A stretch of 64,000 nucleotides of DNA, from NCBI GenBank assembly GCA_032068765.1, contig DAMBHY010000001.1:124001-188000 (forward strand), in the 5' to 3' direction. The DNA comes from DAMBHY01 sp032068765 (GTDB taxonomy: Bacteria > Bacteroidota > Bacteroidia > Bacteroidales > Dysgonomonadaceae). The position numbers and the translations under genes were made by a program. Positions 16,717-25,088 of the stretch are shown here, one piece after another. The notes under the pieces are model-generated. The model saw only the letters and a program-made list of their open reading frames with translations. It was not told where the DNA came from and did not search any database. Within the stretch, counting starts at the first letter, position 1. Each line of letters opens with the position of its first letter.

Positions 16717-17832
16717 ATGTCTTTGATATGTCCTCTATGCGGTAAAGCAAAAACAGATGAAGAAATATTCTGTAAAGATTGTTCGCACAAAATCAATAAT
16801 GAATTCGAAATAAAGTTTGATAATAAGACTGAAGAATATCCAGTTTTTCCACCTGCGCCTATCTTACCCGTTGTCGAAGATGAAAAAGTAACAATGGAAG
16901 AAAAACCACCGATAATAAAACAAGAAACCCCAATCCAACCACCTAAAACAAGGAAAAAGATTAGCTGGAAACGAGTTTTATTAATTATATTTCTAACGAT
17001 ATTACTTATTATGGGAGGATTGGCTTTCTATAAATTTGTAGTGATTGAGAATAATCAGGAACGCGCGCTTTGGGAAACAGTGGAACGAGAAAACAATACA
17101 GCGGCATATTTAAAATATATGGACACTTATCCAAACGGGGAACACTTCTCAGAAGCTCAGTCACGTTTGATGAAACTCAAAGACGAAGAAACATCCATAT
17201 GGAATAAGGTTTCGACCTCTAACAATCTCACCGCCATCAATGATTTTTTGAAAAAATATCCGAATAGTCCTTATACAACTATTGCTAATGAGTTAGTTGA
17301 TTCTTTAAGCTGGATAACATCTGTGAAAGTAAATACCGCACGATCATATGCCGATTATATTGATTTAAGCAATTCTGGAAAATTGAATGGTTCTTTTTCG
17401 ACAGAAGCGCAGGAAAGATACCAGATGCTTCATCAGACATATCCTGTGAACAGCGGAGAATTGGATACATTAAAAAAAGTTGTGGAGAAATTTTATACCG
17501 CACTATCTACCAGCAATTACAATGATTTACGCTCTACGATGGCAAATACGGTTATGCGCTTTTTTGATAAAGGAACAATCAGTTCTCAGAAATTAAGCGG
17601 CGATTTAGTGATGAGTAAGACAAAAATTCAAGACAATACAATGGAATTTGTACCGGATATAAATTCTTTGCAATATGAAAAATCTCCGGGCGAAGCCTAT
17701 CTTGTAAATGTGCCTTTGACTAAGACTGCGATAACCAAAGACAATACGAGAACTACCAAATACGGATATATTGCGCATATAGAGCTTAATACAGATATGA
17801 AAATTACAAGCGTCTATGAATCGAAGCCGTAG
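16717..17832 (+). CDS. Zinc-ribbon single-pass membrane protein
   Basis: 371 residues. The N-terminal zinc ribbon has Cys5, Cys8, Cys19 and Cys22 (CPLC...CKDC), followed by a Pro/Glu-rich linker (residues about 40-75), one basic-flanked membrane helix at about 86-107, a region with tetratricopeptide-like words (YLKYMDTYPNGEHFSEAQ, INDFLKKYPNSPY) and a C-terminal domain (about 255-371) with an NTF2/ketosteroid-isomerase-like feel. Topology: zinc ribbon inside, repeats outside. Function unknown; 24 bases upstream of uvrB, so probably in the same transcript, though no functional tie is evident. Confidence 0.8.
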   Translation: MSLICPLCGKAKTDEEIFCKDCSHKINNEFEIKFDNKTEEYPVFPPAPILPVVEDEKVTMEEKPPIIKQETPIQPPKTRKKISWKRVLLIIFLTILLIMGGLAFYKFVVIENNQERALWETVERENNTAAYLKYMDTYPNGEHFSEAQSRLMKLKDEETSIWNKVSTSNNLTAINDFLKKYPNSPYTTIANELVDSLSWITSVKVNTARSYADYIDLSNSGKLNGSFSTEAQERYQMLHQTYPVNSGELDTLKKVVEKFYTALSTSNYNDLRSTMANTVMRFFDKGTISSQKLSGDLVMSKTKIQDNTMEFVPDINSLQYEKSPGEAYLVNVPLTKTAITKDNTRTTKYGYIAHIELNTDMKITSVYESKP

Positions 17833-17856
17833 TAGACAAATTTTTAGAATTTATAA

Positions 17857-19875
17857 ATGAAATTTCAATTAACATCCGAATATAAACCTACTGGCGACCA
17901 ACCGCAGGCAATAGAACAACTGGTAAGAGGGCTTCAAGAAAAGGTTCCTTACCAGACTTTGCTAGGCGTTACAGGTTCGGGAAAAACCTTCACGGTGGCA
18001 AATGTTATCCAGCAGATCAACAAACCTACACTGGTTTTGAGCCATAACAAAACTCTTGCCGCACAATTGTATAGTGAGTTCAAAAGATTTTTCCCTCACA
18101 ACGCTGTGGAATATTTCGTATCTTATTACGATTATTATCAGCCAGAAGCTTATATTCCCACTTCAGATATCTACATAGAAAAAGACCTTTCCATAAATGA
18201 GGAAATAGAAAAACTGCGTCTGGCAGCTACTTCCAGTTTGCTCTCTGGCCGTTCGGATGTGATTGTGGTTTCTTCCGTCTCGTGTTTGTACGGAATCGGT
18301 AATCCCGAAGATTTTAATAAAACGACCATTGATATAAAAATCGGACAATCCCTCGAAAGAGACAAGTTTCTTCGATTACTGGTGGATAGTTTGTATTCAC
18401 GAAACGAAACGAGCGAATACAATCGGGGACATTTCAGAGTAAAAGGAGATACGGTAGATGTCTTTTTGGCGTATGACGACCATATAATTCGTGTCATCTT
18501 CTGGGGCGATGAAATCGAATCGATTGAGTCGGTAGACCCACTCACAGGAGCTACTCTCGAAAAAATGGACGCTTTTCGAATATTCCCCGCCAACTTGTTT
18601 GTTACCACAAGAGAAAGAATTTTTCGTGCAGTAGATGAAATACAAATAGACCTTGGCAAACAGGTGGAATTCTTTCAGTCCATTGGCAAACATCTGGAAG
18701 CAAAACGTCTTTATGAGCGCGTGACATATGATATTGAAATGATCAAGGAAGTGGGATATTGTTCCGGAATAGAAAATTACTCCCGATATTTCGACGGCCG
18801 TTTGCCGGGAACTCGCCCCTTCTGTCTACTAGATTTCTTCCCCAATGATTTTCTCACTGTTATTGATGAAAGCCACGTTACAGTTCCGCAAATTCGCGCT
18901 ATGTACGGCGGCGACCATTCCCGAAAAATCAATCTGGTGGAATATGGATTCCGTTTGCCGGCCGCAATAGACAATCGCCCGTTGAAATTTGAGGAATTCG
19001 AAGCGTTAGTTCCCGAAATTATATTTGTGAGCGCCACTCCCGCTGAGTACGAATTGGAAAAATCCGAAGGAATTGTTGTTGACCAGCTTATCCGACCTAC
19101 AGGATTGCTTGATCCACCAATTGACGTACGCCCGAGTATCAATCAGATCGACGATTTGATGGAAGAAATTCAGTTACGTGTGGAAAAAAATGAACGTGTG
19201 CTGGTGACAACGCTCACCAAACGTATGGCAGAGGAATTGACCGATTATCTTGCAAGTCACAATGTAAGATGTAACTATATCCATTCGGATGTAGAAACGC
19301 TTGAACGCGTAAAAATTATGGATGACCTGCGAAATGGGTTGTTTGATGTGCTTATCGGAGTCAACCTTCTGCGTGAGGGATTAGACTTACCCGAAGTGTC
19401 TCTTGTAGCAGTTCTGGATGCAGACAAAGAAGGATTTCTTCGCTCCAATCGTTCTCTTACACAGACAGCGGGAAGAGCAGCTCGCAATGTCAACGGTCGT
19501 GTTATTTTCTACGCCGATAAGATAACCGACAGTATGCAGCAGACTATGGATGAAACTGAACGCCGTCGCGAAAAACAGATAAAATATAACGAAGAGCATA
19601 ACATTATTCCTCGTCAAATTGTTAGAACAACATCGTCCGCTCTTTCTAAAAGTGCAGAATCTTCAAAAATTGATCCGAAAGCTTATGTCGAACCGGATTA
19701 TACTTCGCTTGCCGCGGATAAAGTAGAAGATTACAATCAATCTACCGAAGATTTGCAAAAACTTATAGAGAAAACGCGAAAAGCAATGATGGCGGCAGCT
19801 AAAAAACTGGAATTTTTAGAAGCCGCGCGATTGCGAGATCAATTGATTATGCTCGAAGACAAATTAAAGAAATGA
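17857..19875 (+). CDS. uvrB: Excinuclease ABC subunit B
   Basis: Damage-verifying helicase-like subunit of nucleotide excision repair; loads on DNA with UvrA2 and recruits UvrC. Full length, 672 residues. Walker A GVTGSGKTFT at about residues 38-47; the beta-hairpin YYDYYQPEAYIP; the Walker B-type VIDESHVT; helicase motifs V/VI in GVNLLREGLDLPEVSLVAVL and QTAGRAARN; and a C-terminal UVR domain (KLIEKTRKAMMAAAKKLEFLEAARLRDQL, residues about 625-660, quoted by its ends) for UvrC contact. Downstream msr gene starts 3 bases after the stop. Confidence 0.98.
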   Translation: MKFQLTSEYKPTGDQPQAIEQLVRGLQEKVPYQTLLGVTGSGKTFTVANVIQQINKPTLVLSHNKTLAAQLYSEFKRFFPHNAVEYFVSYYDYYQPEAYIPTSDIYIEKDLSINEEIEKLRLAATSSLLSGRSDVIVVSSVSCLYGIGNPEDFNKTTIDIKIGQSLERDKFLRLLVDSLYSRNETSEYNRGHFRVKGDTVDVFLAYDDHIIRVIFWGDEIESIESVDPLTGATLEKMDAFRIFPANLFVTTRERIFRAVDEIQIDLGKQVEFFQSIGKHLEAKRLYERVTYDIEMIKEVGYCSGIENYSRYFDGRLPGTRPFCLLDFFPNDFLTVIDESHVTVPQIRAMYGGDHSRKINLVEYGFRLPAAIDNRPLKFEEFEALVPEIIFVSATPAEYELEKSEGIVVDQLIRPTGLLDPPIDVRPSINQIDDLMEEIQLRVEKNERVLVTTLTKRMAEELTDYLASHNVRCNYIHSDVETLERVKIMDDLRNGLFDVLIGVNLLREGLDLPEVSLVAVLDADKEGFLRSNRSLTQTAGRAARNVNGRVIFYADKITDSMQQTMDETERRREKQIKYNEEHNIIPRQIVRTTSSALSKSAESSKIDPKAYVEPDYTSLAADKVEDYNQSTEDLQKLIEKTRKAMMAAAKKLEFLEAARLRDQLIMLEDKLKK

Positions 19876-19878
19876 AAA

Positions 19879-20835
19879 ATGAAAAATTTTAATAACAAAA
19901 TACTATTTATCCTGGCATGCTGTTTTATGGTTTCCTTATCGGCATGCGGACAAACAAATCAAAATAAAACAAAGAAGAATATGAAACTTAATCCACTTAC
20001 TCCCGAAGAAGAATATGTTATCGAGAAGAAAGGAACTGAACGTCCTTTCACAGGAGAATATGTAAACAACAAACAAAAAGGAACGTACGTTTGCAAACGT
20101 TGCGACGCCCCACTCTACCGTTCTGAAGACAAATTTGAATCGCATTGCGGATGGCCGTCTTTCGACGACGAAATCAAAGGAGCAGTTACCCGCATACCTG
20201 ATGCCGACGGCATGCGCACGGAAATTGTGTGTTCCAACTGTGGTGCACATTTAGGACACGTTTTTCTCAATGAAGGATTCACCGAAAAACAAACCCGCCA
20301 CTGTGTCAATTCCATCTCTATGAAGTTTATCCCCGCGGAGGAAGACGGCAAATCGAAAAAAGCATACTTCGCATCCGGCTGTTTCTGGGGAACTGAATAT
20401 TATTTTATGAAAGCGGCAGGAGTGGAACAAACCAACGTCGGATTCATGGGCGGACACGTAGAAAATCCATCTTACGAACAGGTTTGCCAAAAAAATACTG
20501 GACATTTAGAAACAACTGAAGTTATTTACAATCCTACAAAAACTTCATACGAAAACCTCATTAAATTGTTCTTCGAAACACACGATTTTACACAAACAAA
20601 TGGCCAGGGTCCTGATATCGGTCCACAATATCTTTCCGCTATTTTCTATTCAACTCCACAAGAAAAAGAAATTGCAGAAAAATATATAAATATTTTGCAA
20701 GGCAAAGGATACAAAGTGGCAACGATGCTGAAACCTGCCAGTACCTTTTGGAAGGCGGAAGATTACCACCAACAATATTACGAACACAAAGGCACCAAAC
20801 CATATTGCCACAAATACACGAAAATATTCGATTGA
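19879..20835 (+). CDS. Bifunctional methionine sulfoxide reductase MsrB-MsrA, lipoprotein
   Basis: 318 residues. A lipoprotein signal (LSAC, Cys23) is followed by an MsrB domain (about 38-150) with zinc cysteines Cys72, Cys75, Cys118, Cys121 and the catalytic Cys142 in RHCVNS. Then comes an MsrA domain (about 160-318) with the catalytic Cys168 in GCFWG. MsrB reduces the R and MsrA the S epimer of methionine sulfoxide. The domain order is B then A, the reverse of the better-known MsrA-MsrB fusions. The lipobox puts both activities outside the cytoplasm, so an external reductant is needed; none is adjacent. Stop codon overlaps the PAP2 start by one base. Confidence 0.96.
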   Translation: MKNFNNKILFILACCFMVSLSACGQTNQNKTKKNMKLNPLTPEEEYVIEKKGTERPFTGEYVNNKQKGTYVCKRCDAPLYRSEDKFESHCGWPSFDDEIKGAVTRIPDADGMRTEIVCSNCGAHLGHVFLNEGFTEKQTRHCVNSISMKFIPAEEDGKSKKAYFASGCFWGTEYYFMKAAGVEQTNVGFMGGHVENPSYEQVCQKNTGHLETTEVIYNPTKTSYENLIKLFFETHDFTQTNGQGPDIGPQYLSAIFYSTPQEKEIAEKYINILQGKGYKVATMLKPASTFWKAEDYHQQYYEHKGTKPYCHKYTKIFD

Positions 20836-21497
20836 TGCTGAACGATAAACAAAAATTTTGGTCCCGTCATCGCGACACACTCATATATTTCGGAATCCCT
20901 ACGATACTTTTTACAGGGATTCTGTCTTTTATGCTTTTGATTTATCAAAGAAAAGAATTGCATCTGATGCTAAACCAATGGCACAATTCGTACAGCGATT
21001 ATTTCTTCAGATACATCACCGAAATTGGAGGAGGTTTTATCATAGTAATAGCCGTACTTCTTGTTTTTTTCAAATATAGATATACAGGGCTGGCATTAAC
21101 GACGTTGCTTATCAATCTTATTTTCACAAATTCTCTAAAGACGCTTTTTGCAAATCCTCGACCCAAATACTATTTTGCGGAAAACTATCCGGACATCGCT
21201 CTACGCTATGTAAACGGTGTGCACATGTATACAACATACAGTTTTCCGTCAGGACATACATCTACCGCATTTGCACTCGGACTTGTAATAGCACTTTCTT
21301 TTCATCATAAGTGGGTGAAACTTATTTCCTCTATCATGGCTATTTTAGTAGGATATTCGAGGATATATTTATCGCAACATTTTGCCGATGATGTGTTGTT
21401 TGGAGCTTTTGTAGGAATATTTTCAGCTTTGCTTACCACGTATATTTTTCATAAAATCCCATGTACAAAAACGAAATGGATGGATTCACACCTTTGA
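20835..21497 (+). CDS. PAP2-family phosphatase, membrane-bound
   Basis: 220 residues from the ATG at 20835, whose A is the last base of the msr stop. About six membrane helices. All three PAP2 motifs are intact: KTLFANPRP (motif 1), PSGHTS (motif 2, catalytic His) and SRIYLSQHFADD (motif 3, nucleophilic His). Likely a lipid phosphate phosphatase (undecaprenyl pyrophosphate, PgpB- or LpxE/F-like); substrate undetermined. Last core gene before the accessory island. Confidence 0.93.
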   Translation: MLNDKQKFWSRHRDTLIYFGIPTILFTGILSFMLLIYQRKELHLMLNQWHNSYSDYFFRYITEIGGGFIIVIAVLLVFFKYRYTGLALTTLLINLIFTNSLKTLFANPRPKYYFAENYPDIALRYVNGVHMYTTYSFPSGHTSTAFALGLVIALSFHHKWVKLISSIMAILVGYSRIYLSQHFADDVLFGAFVGIFSALLTTYIFHKIPCTKTKWMDSHL

Positions 21498-21761
21498 TAA
21501 CTTTTTGGATGAAATAAAAAATCTGTTGAAATTCCTTTATATGATGAGTATCTTAATTCAGAAATGCTCCTCTTTTCTTCAGAAATTTCCGATATTCCTT
21601 GCGCAGTCTCTTAGTTTATCAAGGAAACATTTAAAAGTATTTCGAGACATTTCAAATAACCGTCTTTGACTAAAATTGCAAAATCGGTTTTATATCGCAT
21701 TATCTGCCAAATATACTCTCCTTGACGTCGAGAGTAAGTGCTTTCCATATTTTATTTGCAC
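21498..21761. other. 264-base gap between PAP2 and alkB
   Basis: Core/accessory junction. A 45-codon minus-strand frame from ATG 21748 (MESTYSRRQGEYIWQIMRYK...) is the only reading worth noting; I recognise no family and do not call a gene. No IS end or attachment site seen. Confidence 0.4.
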
Positions 21762-22376
21762 TCATTTTATTACTCTGAATGTTAAATTGATTCTTTTTCC
21801 AATCTCTTTACTTGTTTTTGGAACTTGATGTTGCCAATAATGTTGAAGTTCCCCTTGCATTATTAATAAAGTACCATGTCTCAGCTCCAATTCAATCTTC
21901 TCTTTTGAAGAGCAGTGGCGCAATTGAAACTTACGAGTTGCGCCAAAATTAACAGACGCAATTATTGGATTTACACCAAGCTCCTTTTCAGCATCACTAT
22001 GCCAAGAAATTGAGTCTTTCCCATCGCGATAAAGATTTAATAAAACACTATTAAAAACAACATTCCATTTTAATTCAATTGCCTTTTTTATCTCAATCAA
22101 TTCAGATGTCCAAGGATTAGGGTTTAGAGTTATTCCTGAGAATGAGTATGGTTTATCATTATCACCATACCACGCTGTTAGTCTAGGAAGCTTAACACTC
22201 TTCCCATATATTGTCATCTCTTCTTGTTTCCAATTAATTTCATTAAAAAGTTTATGGTAATAGTAATCAGATATAGACTTATCAAAAAATGATGGTACAT
22301 AAATATACTCACCATTTGTTATTTTAGTAACTTCACAATCAGTGTTTAGCTCAGAAAATAAATCTAACTGCTCCAT
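21762..22376 (-). CDS. alkB: AlkB-like 2-oxoglutarate/Fe(II) DNA dioxygenase
   Basis: 204 residues, similar in layout to ALKBH2/3-type repair dioxygenases. The nucleotide-recognition lid contains PRLTAWYGD and PYSFSGI; iron ligands are His and Asp in SWHSDAEKELG and a distal His in LQHYWQHQVP; 2-oxoglutarate-binding arginines are in GATRKFQLRH and GKRINLTFR. Oxidatively demethylates 1-methyladenine and 3-methylcytosine in DNA or RNA (family knowledge). It is the last gene of the restriction-modification strand, 156 bases after hsdR, so either operon passenger or part of the island. N-terminal MEQLDLFSEL could be a sliding-clamp-binding peptide. Confidence 0.92.
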   Translation of the reverse strand: MEQLDLFSELNTDCEVTKITNGEYIYVPSFFDKSISDYYYHKLFNEINWKQEEMTIYGKSVKLPRLTAWYGDNDKPYSFSGITLNPNPWTSELIEIKKAIELKWNVVFNSVLLNLYRDGKDSISWHSDAEKELGVNPIIASVNFGATRKFQLRHCSSKEKIELELRHGTLLIMQGELQHYWQHQVPKTSKEIGKRINLTFRVIK

Positions 22377-22532
22377 GTTTTTTTATTATTAAATATATCT
22401 TTATTCAAAAAGGATAAATTTCAATCACCCATTAAAACAAAATAAACTAATGTCAGCACTAAAATTACAAGTAACCACATATCAATTACATTTAGTTTTT
22501 AATAGCATAAATATATAACTGAGTACAAAGCT

Positions 22533-24964
22533 CTACACCCCAATCCCCCCATACAAATGCCTCTGAAACCCCACAAACAATGAGCTAATACTCTCCACTG
22601 TTCCCAAATAATCCATTGCATCGGGTAGTGATTGGTATTTTGCTACAAGTAGTGTAGGTAGCTTATCTTGATATAATTCACTCACTCCAGTTTCCACATA
22701 TTTATCCAATACAAACTCGATAAACTCTTGCTGTTTCTCATTGAGCGACGGGTATATAGTTGCTTTTGCTTGTGCAGCTCGCTCCTCTCTTGAAATAGGT
22801 TTGCTGTTGCTATTGGCCACATACTCCAACACATCGTATAGGTCGCTATTCTCTGCGTTGATTAGTTTTTGCAAGTTTCTCAAATCCTCATTACTATATC
22901 CTGCATCATTAAGCTCTTCAAGCAATATCTTGCGCGTGGCAGGATTGCTCCATATCTCACGCAACTCATCCTCATCACTAAAGAAATTAGGCAGTTCGCC
23001 AAACAGGCTTTCCAAAAACTCTCCCGATGAAATGGGGTTGCCATCTGCGTCATAAAAATAGTAGAAATCATGTGCTGTATCTCACGCTCTTTGCCATCAG
23101 CCAGTTTCACCCTCACCATCTTTGTGCAAGTGCAAGGCAAATTACCACACTCTGCGCAAGGGTCTACTGGTGGTTTTTCGCACGTACAACGCAAGTTGCC
23201 ACACACCTCACAGCGTTTAGGCTCTATCGGTTTCTTTTGCTCATCACATTCACAAGGGGCTTTGCCACACACCTCACACAAATCCTCAACAGTTTCGGCA
23301 GGTCCATCCCATTCTGGGTCGGAGAATTTCTTGTAAGCCTGTACAAAGTCATATACAGTAAAATACTCTTTACCATCATACAAGCGTGTACCCCGTCCAA
23401 TAATCTGCTTAAACTCTACCATCTGTTTCACAGGGCGCATCAACACAATGTTGCGAATGTTACGAGCATCCACTCCCGTTGAGAGCTTTTGGGAAGTAGT
23501 AAGAATTGTTGGTATAGTTTTATCGTTATCTTGGAACTCGCGCAAAAACTGCTCACCAATTTCCCCATCATTGGCAGTAACACGCACACAATAGTTAGGA
23601 TTGGTGCTCTCTTTATGCTGATTTACCAAATCTCTTACCAATGCTGCATGACCTTGCGAAGCACAAAACACAATCGACTTCTCACGTTGGTCTATCTCAT
23701 TCAAAAAAGTTTTCACCCGATGCTCTTCACGTTCCACAATCTCGATTGTTCGGTTAAAGTCCTCCTCCACATACACCTTACCCTCTTCTATTTCGCCCTC
23801 TATCACATCATCATCGCTTGTATACACATAATCATCAAGCGTGGTTTGAACCCGTTTTACCTTAAAGGGAGTGAGAAAACCATCATTAATACCCTCTTTT
23901 AGCGAATATACATATACAGGATTGCCAAAATACTTATACGTATCCACGTTATCATTTCGCCTTGGAGTAGCAGTTAGTCCCAACTGCACAGCAGGTTCAA
24001 AATACTCAAGAATAGAGCGCCAGGTACTCTCATCATTAGCACCTCCACGATGACACTCATCGATAACTATAAAATCGAAAAAGTCTTCTGGATAATCTTG
24101 ATAGTTGGGAGTTGGCATTCCCTCATCATCAGTCCCTGTCATAAGGGTTTGAAAAATGGAAAAGAAGATGCTTCCATTCATTGGCACCATTCCTGTTCTG
24201 TTTATCTCTTTAGGACTGATGCGAATCATAGCATTTTCGGGAAATGCAGAGAAAGAGTTGAAAGCCTGGTCGGCCAATATATTACGATCGGCAAGAAACA
24301 AAATACGTGGACGACGCGACTGGTAATTGTTCTTAGATTCATTTGCCGATAAATTCCAACGCGTGTGGAAAAGCTTCCATGCAATTTGAAAAGCGATAGC
24401 CGTTTTCCCTGTTCCGGTAGCCAATGTAAGCAGAATACGTTTTTTCTTTTGAGCAATAGCCTCCAATGTTCTATTTACAGCTATCTCTTGATAGTAGCGA
24501 GGTTGCCATGTACCTGAGCGGTCTTCAAAAGGGATAGCGGCAAACTTGTTGCGCCACTCATTCACATCGCTATACTCCTCGTTCCAGAGCTCTTGTGGCG
24601 ATAAAAAACGGTCAACTAAACGCTCATCGCCCGTCTCCATATTTATCTGATATATCTCGCGGCCATTGGTAGCATAAGTATATCTTAGTTGCAGTTTCTC
24701 GGCATACTGTTTAGCTTGTGCCACTCCCTCCCCCACTGCCTGCACACTACTCTTTGCCTCCACCACAGCCAGCTTGATGCCCTTGTATTGCAAAATATAA
24801 TCAGCAATCAGTGGTTTGGCCCTTCCGCCACCCACTTTAATTCTGCCATCCGTTATTTTACACACATCACGCTCCCGCAACACCCTTGCATCTTCCACAA
24901 CACCCCATCCACTCTCCTTTAGTTTAGGGTCTATCAGTTCTGCTCTTGTTTCGGCTTCGTTCAT
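22533..24964 (-). pseudogene. hsdR: Type I restriction endonuclease subunit R (HsdR), interrupted by one frameshift
   Basis: Start taken at the ATG at 24964 (MNEAETRAEL); a GTG at 24994 is also possible. Motor/nuclease subunit of a type I system: PD-(D/E)XK nuclease with Asp55 in ADYILQY and Glu69/Lys71 in VVEAKSS; SF2 helicase with Walker A ATGTGKT (about 182-188), DECH in VIDECHRGG, TATPRRND and QIIGRGTRLYDG; three Cys-rich repeats; and an EcoEI-type C-terminal domain. After HMISTIF the frame breaks in a run of five A (23054-23058, plus strand): one extra base would restore YDADGNPISSGEFLES and read to the stop at 22533 (total 810 residues). As written, the first frame ends at 22880. Sequencing error, a real mutation or slippage are all possible. 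Confidence 0.9.
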
Positions 24965-25088
24965 AGTTGTAAGTTTTTTGTTCTGTAAGCTCACATTTCT
25001 TCAACAACATTTCAGTTTCCAATTCTCCACTAAATATATTTTGTAAAATATTTCTCTTCAATTAGAATAATGTTACTATTTAGATAGT

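Noticed and set aside
21498..21761. attL/attR pair for the island
   Set aside because: No copy of the tRNA-Gln 3' end could be found in this gap by eye.
23054..23058. Programmed -1 frameshift as the sole explanation for the hsdR break
   Set aside because: Only five identical bases and no stimulatory structure that I can see; assembly error or mutation is at least as likely.
23027..23482. 151-codon plus-strand ORF in the hsdR region
   Set aside because: Antisense shadow of hsdR; the coding strand carries clear helicase motifs.
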